From: Haloquadratum sp. J07HQX50
GTDB taxonomy: Archaea; Halobacteriota; Halobacteria; Halobacteriales; Haloferacaceae
Assembly: GCA_000416005.1 (NCBI GenBank)
Contig: KE356562.1
Span: 1,441,039-1,447,678, forward strand
Direction of reading: 5' to 3'
Length of the DNA stretch: 6,640 nt
Program-made: the position numbers and the translations under genes
Shown here: piece after piece, positions 1 to 5,629 of the stretch
Layout: each line of letters opens with the position of its first letter
How positions within the stretch are numbered: position 1 is the stretch's first letter
The notes under the pieces: model-generated
Databases searched by the model: none
What the model saw: only the letters and a program-made list of their open reading frames with translations
What the model was told of the DNA's origin: nothing

Positions 1-644
1 ACCTCGCTGAGATGGAGGGGACCGATGTCGCGACCGTTGTGGTCGATGACGATGTTGCTGTTGAGGACTCATTGTACACGTCAGGCCGTCGTGGGGTTTG
101 TGGGACGATTCTCGTTCACAAAGCCGCAGGTGCGAAAGCAGCCGAAGGTGGGACGCTTGCAGAAGTTCAGCGAGTCGGTCAAAAAGTCGTTAATAACGTC
201 GGGACGATGGGCATGGCACTCACCTCTTGTGTTACCCCTGAGAAAGGGGAACCAACTTTTGAGTTAGGTGATGATGAGATTGAGCTCGGAATTGGTATCC
301 ACGGAGAACCAGGGACTGAACGGACACAGATAATGAGTGCTGATGAAATCACTGAAGAATTAACTGAATCAGTGCTGGGTGATTTAGAGTTAGGCGAAGA
401 CCAAGACGTCGTCACGATCGTCAACGGTATGGGCGCCACACCACAGATGGAACTATTTGTCATCAATCGGAAACTCCAAGAGATGCTTGAGGCGCGTGGA
501 GTTGAGACATGGGATGCAATGGTTGGCGACTATATGACTTCGTTAGATATGGAAGGGTGTTCAATAACTGTCTGTGCTGTCGATGACGAACTGAAATCAT
601 TACTCGAAGCATCGGCAGACACTCCAGCGCTAGCAGTGCAATGA
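1..644 (+). CDS. dhaK: Dihydroxyacetone kinase subunit DhaK, C-terminal part (5' truncated by window)
   Basis: DhaK is the DHA-binding subunit of the PEP-dependent DHA kinase. The reading frame is open from base 3 to the TGA at 642-644, giving about 213 residues of a family usually near 330. The N-terminal third lies before the window, so the Met codon at position 12 is internal. The C-terminal hallmark GIGIHGEPG is present. Its His, encoded at 300-302, matches the histidine that binds DHA covalently as a hemiaminal (His218 in E. coli). Other family-like stretches are the Gly/Ala-rich GTILVHKAAGAKAA segment, VNNVGTMGMAL, and VNGMGATPQMEL. The stop overlaps the dhaL start (ATGA at 641-644), so dhaK, dhaL and dhaM are probably co-transcribed and translationally coupled. 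Identity is secure. The missing N-terminus means the second active-site histidine cannot be checked. Confidence 0.95.
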   Translation, partial: LAEMEGTDVATVVVDDDVAVEDSLYTSGRRGVCGTILVHKAAGAKAAEGGTLAEVQRVGQKVVNNVGTMGMALTSCVTPEKGEPTFELGDDEIELGIGIHGEPGTERTQIMSADEITEELTESVLGDLELGEDQDVVTIVNGMGATPQMELFVINRKLQEMLEARGVETWDAMVGDYMTSLDMEGCSITVCAVDDELKSLLEASADTPALAVQ

Positions 645-1354
645 GTGATGCCGGCTCCGCGGTCGTTGCTACTGTCGAGAACATCGCCGAGCGTATCGAA
701 GCTGAGCGCGACCACCTGACAGAATTAGACTCAGCAATTGGTGACGCCGACCATGGCGGTAATATGGCCCGGGGGTGGGCAAAAGCTGCGGAGGAAGCAC
801 GTGCACTTGAAGACCCTGCCGCGGCAGCAGTCGTCAAGCAGACGGGAAAAACGTTGATGTCCGAGGTCGGCGGTGCTTCAGGACCACTGTATGGGGGCTC
901 GTTAGTATTTGCGAGTGCAGAAATTGAAGATGGTATGACTGAGGAGAGCGTTGTTGCGTTCGCAGAGACATATCTAGAGAAAGTCAAAGAGAGAGGAGAC
1001 GCCGAAGTTGGTGACCAGACGATGGTCGATGCCCTGACGCCAGCAGTACACGTCTTGAAAAAGTCAATCGAAACAGATGGGTTATCCCCTATCGAGGCAC
1101 TCGCAAAGGCGGTCGATGCAGCCGAGCGTGGGGTTGCGTTCACCGTCCCCATCCGGGCGGCGAAGGGGCGTGCATCGTATCTTGGTTGGCGCTCGGTTGG
1201 CCATCAGGACCCTGGTGCCACGAGCACATTGTTTATCTTAGAAACTCTTGTGGAGACAGCTCAGAGATATATCAACGCTGATGATTCAACCGTGATGTCG
1301 GTCGATGCTGCCTCTCCGACTGCATCTGATGGAGTGGATACTGAAGAGGAATGA
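641..1354 (+). CDS. dhaL: Dihydroxyacetone kinase ADP-binding subunit DhaL
   Basis: DhaL carries a tightly bound ADP that is rephosphorylated by DhaM and then passes the phosphate to DHA on DhaK. The 237-residue protein shows Asp30, Asp35 and Asp37 in ELDSAIGDADHGGNM, the pattern that binds the two magnesium ions and the nucleotide phosphates in E. coli DhaL. It also has GGASGPLYGG (77-86), GDQTMVDAL (124-132), and RASYLGWRSVGHQDPGATST (177-196), all typical of the DhaL/DAK2 fold. The family is usually about 210 residues. The extra length is a C-terminal tail after about residue 210 that is rich in Asp, Glu, Ser and Thr and probably disordered. The start is fixed by the ATGA overlap with dhaK. 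The stop overlaps dhaM the same way (1351-1354). Confidence 0.96.
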   Translation: MSDAGSAVVATVENIAERIEAERDHLTELDSAIGDADHGGNMARGWAKAAEEARALEDPAAAAVVKQTGKTLMSEVGGASGPLYGGSLVFASAEIEDGMTEESVVAFAETYLEKVKERGDAEVGDQTMVDALTPAVHVLKKSIETDGLSPIEALAKAVDAAERGVAFTVPIRAAKGRASYLGWRSVGHQDPGATSTLFILETLVETAQRYINADDSTVMSVDAASPTASDGVDTEEE

Positions 1355-1731
1355 TTGGGCTTGTTGTCGTCTCTCATAGTCCAAAGGTAGCAGACGGAAT
1401 CGGTGATATCGCTGCTGAGATGAGTGGAGACAATCACATCGAAACGGCCGGAGGCGACAGACAGGGTGGTATTGGAACTGTTCCAGACAAGATCGAAAGT
1501 GCGCTTGCGGCGGCCGACGACGGCGACGGCGTCGTCGTCCTCGTTGACCTGGGTAGCGCTGTGATGAACACTGATGTCGCTATTGAGCGGAGCGATGTTG
1601 ATGCGGTTATCGCCGATGGACCGGTCTTAGAAGGCGCGGTGAATGCTGCTGTCGCCGCGACCAGTTCAACAGCAACAATTGAATCTGTCCGAAAAAAAGC
1701 AGAGAACGCCAGTGATATCGACAAACGGTAA
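1351..1731 (+). CDS. dhaM: PTS-type phosphocarrier DhaM, single EIIA-Man-like domain
   Basis: DhaM hands phosphate from HPr to the nucleotide on DhaL. This 126-residue protein is one EIIA(mannose)-type domain. It opens with MIGLVVVSHSPKVADG, where His9 (codon 1375-1377) is the expected phosphorylated histidine. GGIGT near 40 and VVLVDLGSAVMNTDVA (about 62-77) are also typical of the fold. In E. coli DhaM this domain is fused to HPr-like and EI-like domains. Here it stands alone, so it must depend on separate HPr and EI, which are encoded just downstream on the opposite strand. The ATG overlaps the dhaL stop. A GAGGA sits directly before the ATG and could act as a weak, very close ribosome-binding site. 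The gene ends at TAA 1729-1731. Confidence 0.95.
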   Translation: MIGLVVVSHSPKVADGIGDIAAEMSGDNHIETAGGDRQGGIGTVPDKIESALAAADDGDGVVVLVDLGSAVMNTDVAIERSDVDAVIADGPVLEGAVNAAVAATSSTATIESVRKKAENASDIDKR

Positions 1732-1740
1732 CACTGTTAC
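1728..1740. other. Short palindrome at the dhaM stop codon
   Basis: GTAACA-C-TGTTAC is a perfect 13-base palindrome that covers the TAA stop of dhaM at the start of the 70-base gap between two converging transcription units. As a hairpin only about 4 pairs with a 5-base loop can form, and no clear T-run follows on either strand. It could contribute to 3'-end formation or bind a protein, or be chance. I see no other terminator in 1732-1801. Confidence 0.2.
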
Positions 1741-1801
1741 ACAGATATTGATCGACTTCTCGCAGAGTCAGATTGGGTGTGAATCGCTCTTGCGGTGAGC
1801 A

Positions 1802-3493
1802 TCAGGAGAGACCAAGCGTTTCGTAGACGTCCTCACGTGACTGGCAGTTCAGAACGTCGGCTGCAAGTTCCTTTGCTGAGTGAGTGTCGGTGTTGATAAC
1901 CTGTTTTTTCACTGCAGGGACACTCACTGCGCTCATACTGAGTTCATCTAAGCCAAGTCCGATTAATAATTCTGTCAATTCGGGATTACCGGCCATCTCA
2001 CCACACATTCCCACCCATGCATCATGCTCATCCGCGGCTGTTACAGCGTAGTCAATCGCTCGGAGAACAGCTGGATACAGTGGATCGTGGAGATCTGCGA
2101 CGGCGTTATTCTCGCGGTCAGCGGCCATCACATACTGGGTAAGATCATTGGTTCCGATACTCAGAAAGTCAAGTCGCTCGGCAAACCGATCAGCACTGAA
2201 GACACCGGCTGGTGTCTCGATCATTATTCCAAGCTCTGGAATCGCATGTTTAATACCCTCGCTTGCGAGGTCATTCGCAATCGCCTCCACACGAGCGAGG
2301 GCGGCCTCAACCTCATCCATGTGAGTGATCATCGGGAACATAATTGCTAATTTATCACCATTGTCGCTTGCAGCAGCGCGTAATAGTGCACGGAGTTGTG
2401 TTTCAAAGAGATCTGTAAACTTCCCGAGCGAGAGTCGCAGTCCACGCTGGCCAAGAAACGGGTTGGTTTCAGTTGGCATATCCAGATATGAGACTGGCTT
2501 GTCTCCGCCGACATCGAGTGTTCGAACAACAACGCGATTGTCAGGGAAGGCAGCGAGTGCCTCACTAACAGCCTCATACTGTTCCTCCTCATCTGGTGGC
2601 TCCTCACGATCTAAGAATAAAAACTCCATTCGAAAGAGCCCAACTCCATCTGCACCTCGCGCTCTGGCTGGTTCGAACTCCATGACACTCCCAACGTTAG
2701 CCGCCACCTCAATAGCTCGCTCATCCGCAGTCGTTACCCGCTGTGTCCGAATAGAGACATCGAGACTGTCAGCCTCGGCACAACGACTCGCCGCCGGGTC
2801 GGTGACTAATTCATCTGCTTCACCATCAACGAGCACTTGGGTCCCTTCGGCGACCTCCAAAAGTTCCTCTCCAACACCAACAACAGCGGGAATCGCTAAT
2901 GCTCGGGTGATAATCGCTGCATGCGATGTTCTTCCTCCAGTCGCAGAAACGACTCCGGCAATAGCCTCCGGGTCGAGTTTGGCGGTATCGCTCGGTGTCA
3001 GTCGCTTTGCCAACACGACGGTGTCTGGTGGAAGCGTAGAGAGGTCGGCACCCTCGACGTCGAGCAACTCGCGGAGAAGGCGATCACGAACGTCTCGGAG
3101 GTCGGCGGCGCGCTCTGCCATCATCCCATCCATATTCTCGAACTGTTTGATCGCCTCCTCGAATCGGTCAGCCACAGCATGAGGGGCGGGCATCCCGCTC
3201 TGTATCGATCTCTCGATATCTTCGACAAGTTGTGGATCATCGAGGAACTGCTGGTGGGCTTCAAAAACGGCAGCCTCTTGCTCACCAACACGCTCTGCTG
3301 TTTGGTCACGGGCCTGCTTGAGTGCCTCTCGAACTGTGCCCCTGGCCGTCTCGAATCGGACCTGCTCTGCCCCGGAGTCAACCTCCTCAGCCGGTGGCCG
3401 TTCTGGAAGCGTAATCGCTGCGTCCGGACGGTACCATCTGGCGTGACCAACGCCTGAGAGTGGACTCGTCCCAATGCCAGAGAGTGTTGTCAT
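1802..3493 (-). CDS. ptsI: PTS Enzyme I (phosphoenolpyruvate-protein phosphotransferase)
   Basis: Enzyme I is the cytoplasmic entry point of the PTS. It takes phosphate from PEP onto a histidine and passes it to HPr. The protein is 563 residues, normal for the family. The N-terminal half has the HPr-binding helical region followed by the phosphohistidine swivel domain with GGRTSHAAIITRALAIPAVVG, in which His191 is the active site (His189 in E. coli). The C-terminal PEP-binding barrel shows GLFRMEFLFLDR (Arg288), RTLDVGGDKPVSYL (Arg324), NPFLGQRGLR, SIGTNDLTQYVMAADREN, and GMCGEMAGNP with the catalytic Cys497 (Cys502 in E. coli). All expected residues are present, so it should be active. The ATG at 3493 overlaps the ptsH stop (ATGA), which fixes the start and indicates co-transcription. 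It lies tail to tail with dhaM. It is clearly Enzyme I rather than PEP synthase or pyruvate phosphate dikinase, since there is no ATP-grasp domain. Confidence 0.97.
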   Translation of the reverse strand: MTTLSGIGTSPLSGVGHARWYRPDAAITLPERPPAEEVDSGAEQVRFETARGTVREALKQARDQTAERVGEQEAAVFEAHQQFLDDPQLVEDIERSIQSGMPAPHAVADRFEEAIKQFENMDGMMAERAADLRDVRDRLLRELLDVEGADLSTLPPDTVVLAKRLTPSDTAKLDPEAIAGVVSATGGRTSHAAIITRALAIPAVVGVGEELLEVAEGTQVLVDGEADELVTDPAASRCAEADSLDVSIRTQRVTTADERAIEVAANVGSVMEFEPARARGADGVGLFRMEFLFLDREEPPDEEEQYEAVSEALAAFPDNRVVVRTLDVGGDKPVSYLDMPTETNPFLGQRGLRLSLGKFTDLFETQLRALLRAAASDNGDKLAIMFPMITHMDEVEAALARVEAIANDLASEGIKHAIPELGIMIETPAGVFSADRFAERLDFLSIGTNDLTQYVMAADRENNAVADLHDPLYPAVLRAIDYAVTAADEHDAWVGMCGEMAGNPELTELLIGLGLDELSMSAVSVPAVKKQVINTDTHSAKELAADVLNCQSREDVYETLGLS

Positions 3494-3771
3494 ACGTTTT
3501 CACTCTCTGTTGGTGCTGTCAGTATCGCTGCCAACTCTTCAAGCGCCTCACTCGCCTCAGGCGCGTCAGTGACGATTCGAACTGACTCGCCGTGCTCGAT
3601 ATTGAGTCCAGTGACTGAGAGCATGCTTTTCGCACTGACCAGCTGCCCATCAGCCGCGTCTGCACGTCCAATCGACACTTCTATGTCAAACTCATTCGCC
3701 TTCTGTACGAATCTTGATGCCGGCCGTGCGTGGATTCCCGCTTCTGGTACTACTTCAACAGTCCGTTCCAT
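3490..3771 (-). CDS. ptsH: PTS phosphocarrier protein HPr
   Basis: HPr shuttles phosphate from Enzyme I to a receiving EIIA, here most likely DhaM. From the ATG at 3771 the protein is 93 residues, the usual size. The frame stays open to an ATG at 3867, but the extra 32 residues are low-complexity, unlike HPr, and would put the promoter inside the gene. The active-site motif EAGIHARPAS has His14 (His15 in bacterial HPr). SAKSMLSVTGLNIEHGESV follows, in which Ser49 aligns with the Ser46 regulatory site of Gram-positive HPr. A second ptsH could exist elsewhere in the genome, so its exclusive use by DHA phosphorylation is inference. The stop TGA (3490-3492) overlaps the ptsI start. Confidence 0.95.
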   Translation of the reverse strand: MERTVEVVPEAGIHARPASRFVQKANEFDIEVSIGRADAADGQLVSAKSMLSVTGLNIEHGESVRIVTDAPEASEALEELAAILTAPTESENV

Positions 3772-3790
3772 ATGTATTGATACTGGTCGA

Positions 3791-3802
3791 TTATTATTAT
3801 TA
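3791..3802 (-). promoter_or_regulatory. Putative TATA box of the ptsH-ptsI operon
   Basis: On the - strand this reads ATAATAATAATA, an AT-only tract centred about 25 bases before the ptsH ATG at 3771. That is the spacing expected for an archaeal TATA box on a transcript starting at or next to the start codon (leaderless). No Shine-Dalgarno sequence precedes the ATG, which fits. Assigned by position and composition only. Confidence 0.5.
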
Positions 3803-3867
3803 CACCGCTGATATCGAATGCCCTCAACTGACTTTGGTGGTTGCAAGGAAAACAAGACTCCGCACAT

Positions 3868-3944
3868 TCCTCACCTTCGCCCCTTCAGGCTCAGTCCCTT
3901 TCCTCAAGGGGCGAACAGAACATAATGAAGCAAGTGGGTGAGGA
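3868..3944. repeat. Nested inverted repeat, possible relic of a mobile-element end
   Basis: Outer arms TCCTCACC (3868-3875) and GGTGAGGA (3937-3944) are perfect 8-base complements. Inside is a second inverted repeat, CGCCCCTTCAGG (3878-3889) with CCTCAAGGGGCG (3902-3913), pairing 11 of 12 bases around a 12-base loop. The structure lies about 100 bases before the ptsH start, upstream of its likely TATA box, and overlaps no convincing gene. The - strand sequence GGTGAGGAATGTGC resembles the GTGGGAGGATGTCAC end of the tnpB-type relic at 6296, so it could be a decayed IS200/IS605-like end or a small non-autonomous element. A regulatory structure for ptsH is also possible. Confidence 0.45.
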
Positions 3945-4020
3945 CAAGTCACTCATCGTTTGCAAGTAAGGCTCTCCACATCATTATAATCACGATTTAT
4001 TTGTCCCACAATCTGAGCAC

Positions 4021-4039
4021 ACCGGTATTCAGCGCCGGT
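4021..4039. repeat. Small inverted repeat followed by a T-rich run
   Basis: ACCGG (4021-4025) and CCGGT (4035-4039) pair around a 9-base loop, followed on the + strand by TTGTTTG. GCGCCGGT at 4032-4039 also matches the first bases of the nearby tRNA-Gly, in the opposite orientation. It may be chance, a weak terminator, or a trace of tRNA-derived sequence. Otherwise I see nothing gene-like in 3945-4076 except an AT-rich box (ATTATAAT, 3983-3990) that could be a TATA element on either strand, with no recognised gene behind it. Confidence 0.2.
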
Positions 4040-4076
4040 TTGTTTGCATATCAACCCGCATTTGAAACGAAGTAAG

Positions 4077-4147
4077 TGCGCCGGCCGGGAATCGAACCCG
4101 GGCTAGTGGCTTGGGAAGCCACTGTCCTACCACTGGACCACCGGCGC
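4077..4147 (-). tRNA. tRNA-Gly, anticodon CCC
   Basis: The 71-base cloverleaf is complete. The acceptor stem is GCGCCGG/CCGGCGC with discriminator A. The D arm is GTCC-AGTGGTA-GGAC. The anticodon arm is GTGGC-TTCCCAA-GCCAC, giving anticodon CCC (glycine, GGG codons). The variable loop is TAGC, and the T arm is CCGGG-TTCGATT-CCCGG. All stems pair fully. CCA is not encoded, as is common in archaea, and there is no intron. Confidence 0.97.
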
Positions 4148-4169
4148 TCCATCTGGGCCTCTTGTCAAA

Positions 4170-4183
4170 CCAGATTTATCTGG
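4170..4183 (-). promoter_or_regulatory. Putative tRNA-Gly promoter (TATA box in a palindrome)
   Basis: On the - strand the AT core AGATAAATCT is centred about 29 bases before the tRNA 5' end, the right distance for an archaeal TATA box. It lies in an inverted repeat with arms CCAGAT and ATCTGG around a 2-base centre. The position supports promoter function. Whether the symmetry matters is unknown. Confidence 0.45.
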
Positions 4184-4223
4184 CTTTCCTCGTTGGGTAT
4201 ATGAGAGTACATATCCTAAATAT

Positions 4224-4241
4224 TGTGATGTGAATATCACA
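4224..4241. promoter_or_regulatory. Operator-like inverted repeat between tRNA-Gly and nadE
   Basis: TGTGAT (4224-4229) and ATCACA (4236-4241) are perfect complements separated by 6 bases, with a TATA-like AT tract (CTAAATATT) just upstream. The half-site size and spacing are those of a site for a dimeric helix-turn-helix protein. It lies about 77 bases before the tRNA and about 150 bases before nadE, so neither target is certain. No gene is seen in 4148-4387. Confidence 0.25.
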
Positions 4242-4350
4242 CGCCGTCAATGTCATATCACGACCGTCGCATTGTGGTTCTGTGTCTAATCGCACGTGCC
4301 TGTAGACCGTGAATACGATGTTGGGCAGTGAGAGCCGATTGTAAGAGGTA

Positions 4351-4364
4351 AAAAAATTATTAAT
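4351..4364 (+). promoter_or_regulatory. Putative TATA box of nadE
   Basis: AAAAAATTATTAAT, with its TTATTAAT core at 4357-4364, is centred about 28 bases before the GTG at 4388. This spacing predicts transcription starting at or within a few bases of the start codon, so a leaderless mRNA. The preceding A-rich run could serve as the TFB-recognition element. Confidence 0.5.
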
Positions 4365-4387
4365 CAACTGAAATTCACTGTGTAAGT

Positions 4388-5221
4388 GTGACACCACAAC
4401 AAACCGTCTTACAGAACGACGCACCTCTCGATTTACGACTTTCAGACGAAGAGCTACGGACAATTGAAGCACACATTACTTCATTTATTCAATCAATCGT
4501 TGATGATGCTGGGGCAACGGGAGCTGTACTAGGTATCTCTGGAGGCATTGATAGCACAACTGTTGCATATCTGGCAGCTGATGCACTCGGTCAGGAGAAC
4601 GTCCACGGACTGGTTATGCCGAGCGAGGTGAGTGATCCCGACAATATGAGTGATGCTGAATGGGTCGCAACGGAGCTTGGCATTCCACATGATGTGATCG
4701 AAATTCAGCCGATTGCTGAACAGATTTTTAAGGCGTATCCGGAGGCGACCGGGGACCGGATCGCAACTGGAAACGTATACGTGCGAACGCGAGCAGTGTT
4801 GAATTATTTTGTTGCAAATTATGAAGACAGCATTGTACTCGGAACGGGGAACCGCTCAGAAGCGCTGACGGGCTACTACACTAAGTATGGCGACCAGGCT
4901 GTTGATTGCAATCCGATTGGGAATTTGTACAAACAGCAGGTTCGACAGCTCGCGGCCGCTATTGATGTTCCACATGAACTCGTCATGAAGACGCCCTCGG
5001 CTGGCATGTGGGTTGGCCAGACTGATGAAGAAGAGATGGGGCTTTCGTATGATACTGTCGATGCAATTTTAGCACTTCATATCGATGGTGAGCTCTCGAC
5101 AGATGCAGTTGTCCGTCAGCTTGAACTCACACCTGCAGAGGTCGAATCCGTTGTCGAACTGTATGAATCGAGTGCGCACAAACGGGCGATGCCACCTGCA
5201 CCAGACACGGTCAGGCTGTAA
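4388..5221 (+). CDS. nadE: NH3-dependent NAD+ synthetase
   Basis: NadE catalyses the last step of NAD synthesis: deamido-NAD is adenylylated with ATP and then amidated with ammonia. The 277-residue protein has the ATP pyrophosphatase P-loop SGGIDS (51-56), RTRAVLNYF (133-141), GTGNRSEALTGYYTKYGDQAVD (152-173, substrate and metal region), NPIGNLYKQQVRQ (175-187), PSAGMWVGQTDEEEMG (203-218), and the family-like end HKRAMPPAP. The length fits the single-domain form. There is no glutaminase domain, so the nitrogen donor should be free ammonia. The start chosen is GTG 4388, because no in-frame ATG precedes the conserved region at a better site and a TATA box lies 28 bases upstream. It is not obviously in an operon; the gap to the next gene is about 400 bases. 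Confidence 0.95.
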   Translation: MTPQQTVLQNDAPLDLRLSDEELRTIEAHITSFIQSIVDDAGATGAVLGISGGIDSTTVAYLAADALGQENVHGLVMPSEVSDPDNMSDAEWVATELGIPHDVIEIQPIAEQIFKAYPEATGDRIATGNVYVRTRAVLNYFVANYEDSIVLGTGNRSEALTGYYTKYGDQAVDCNPIGNLYKQQVRQLAAAIDVPHELVMKTPSAGMWVGQTDEEEMGLSYDTVDAILALHIDGELSTDAVVRQLELTPAEVESVVELYESSAHKRAMPPAPDTVRL

Positions 5222-5292
5222 GTATTCTGCTCGGCGAGGTTTCACCACAATGAAGATGCAAATACGATGATAAGCGTCTTGCAGAGATGATT

Positions 5293-5304
5293 CTCCGAAC
5301 GGAG
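5293..5304. repeat. Small perfect hairpin in the nadE downstream region
   Basis: CTCCG-AA-CGGAG is a perfect 5-base stem with a 2-base loop. It lies about 70 bases after the nadE stop, within a 400-base stretch (5222-5629) that has no convincing gene. The same stretch holds a CCCCGGGG palindrome at 5346-5353 and the tandem hairpins at 5358-5411. No T-run follows, so it is not a clear terminator. The - strand frame 5460-5242 is open for 72 residues but resembles no protein I know. Confidence 0.3.
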
Positions 5305-5357
5305 CGAGGGGTCATTGAGGACACGCTCGTGAAGAGTGTAAGCCGCCCCGGGGTCAA

Positions 5358-5411
5358 TGAAGTGGTTTGAGACGCAAGGCGTCTCATCATCACGGAAATC
5401 TTCGATTTCCG
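5358..5411. repeat. Tandem-hairpin repeat module, copy 1
   Basis: The module holds two adjacent hairpins with 3-base loops: TGAGACGC-AAG-GCGTCTCA (5368-5386) and CGGAAATC-TTC-GATTTCCG (5393-5411). Both stems have 8 perfect pairs and are joined by TCATCA. A diverged direct copy lies at 6556-6608, with 46 of 53 bases identical over 5358-5410. Differences cluster in the loops, and the stems largely survive. It may be a mobile-element end, a small interspersed repeat or part of a structured RNA. Both strands stay open through it, so a short coding relic cannot be excluded. Confidence 0.65.
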
Positions 5412-5621
5412 AACGACGCCGTGGCATTCTCGTTGTACCGATTGTAAACGCCGTAGACACAACTTATTTTGATTCGATGCTAGACGTCACGCCGTCAAAC
5501 TGAGGTGCCTGGGGGTGAACAAGAATTAACGACTTGGTGAGTTTGGATTCGTTGCCTGAATCACTTGACTCCGGGGCAATTCACCGAAATGTTTCCAAAG
5601 GTCTTTGCCCTTGCCACAGTA

Positions 5622-5629
5622 CATATATT
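5622..5629 (+). promoter_or_regulatory. TATA-like sequence next to the start of the hypothetical gene
   Basis: CATATATT looks like an archaeal TATA box but ends directly before the ATG at 5630. A TATA box here would start transcription near 5650, inside the gene as called. Either it is not the promoter, or translation starts later, for example at ATG 5666. No better TATA box is obvious in 5534-5620. Confidence 0.2.

Noticed and set aside
463..1152. Long - strand open frame opposite dhaK/dhaL
   Set aside because: Shadow of dhaL and dhaK; Ser/Ala-rich composition typical of antisense frames in haloarchaea.
1508..1545. GAC/GTC-rich near-palindrome inside dhaM
   Set aside because: It encodes the acidic ADDGDGVVVLVD segment. 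Runs of Asp GAC and Val GTC codons produce the symmetry without any special role.
2325..3182. Long + strand open frame opposite ptsI, rich in Ser, Arg and Ala
   Set aside because: It is the antisense shadow of ptsI, whose family motifs are unmistakable. The translation is low-complexity and unlike a protein.
3772..3867. N-terminal extension of HPr to an upstream ATG
   Set aside because: The added 32 residues include an Asn run from the TATA-like tract and do not resemble HPr. The ATG at 3771 gives the normal length and a leaderless promoter spacing.
5242..5460. 72-residue - strand open frame (GTG start) downstream of nadE
   Set aside because: Not recognised as any family, has hairpins throughout, and only part of it is repeated at 6556-6608. 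Kept as repeat DNA rather than called as a gene.
5534..5629. TTG start extending the hypothetical protein by 32 residues
   Set aside because: TTG starts are rare, and the added sequence is compositionally unlike the rest, with the clustered CPCHSTY stretch reading as non-coding.
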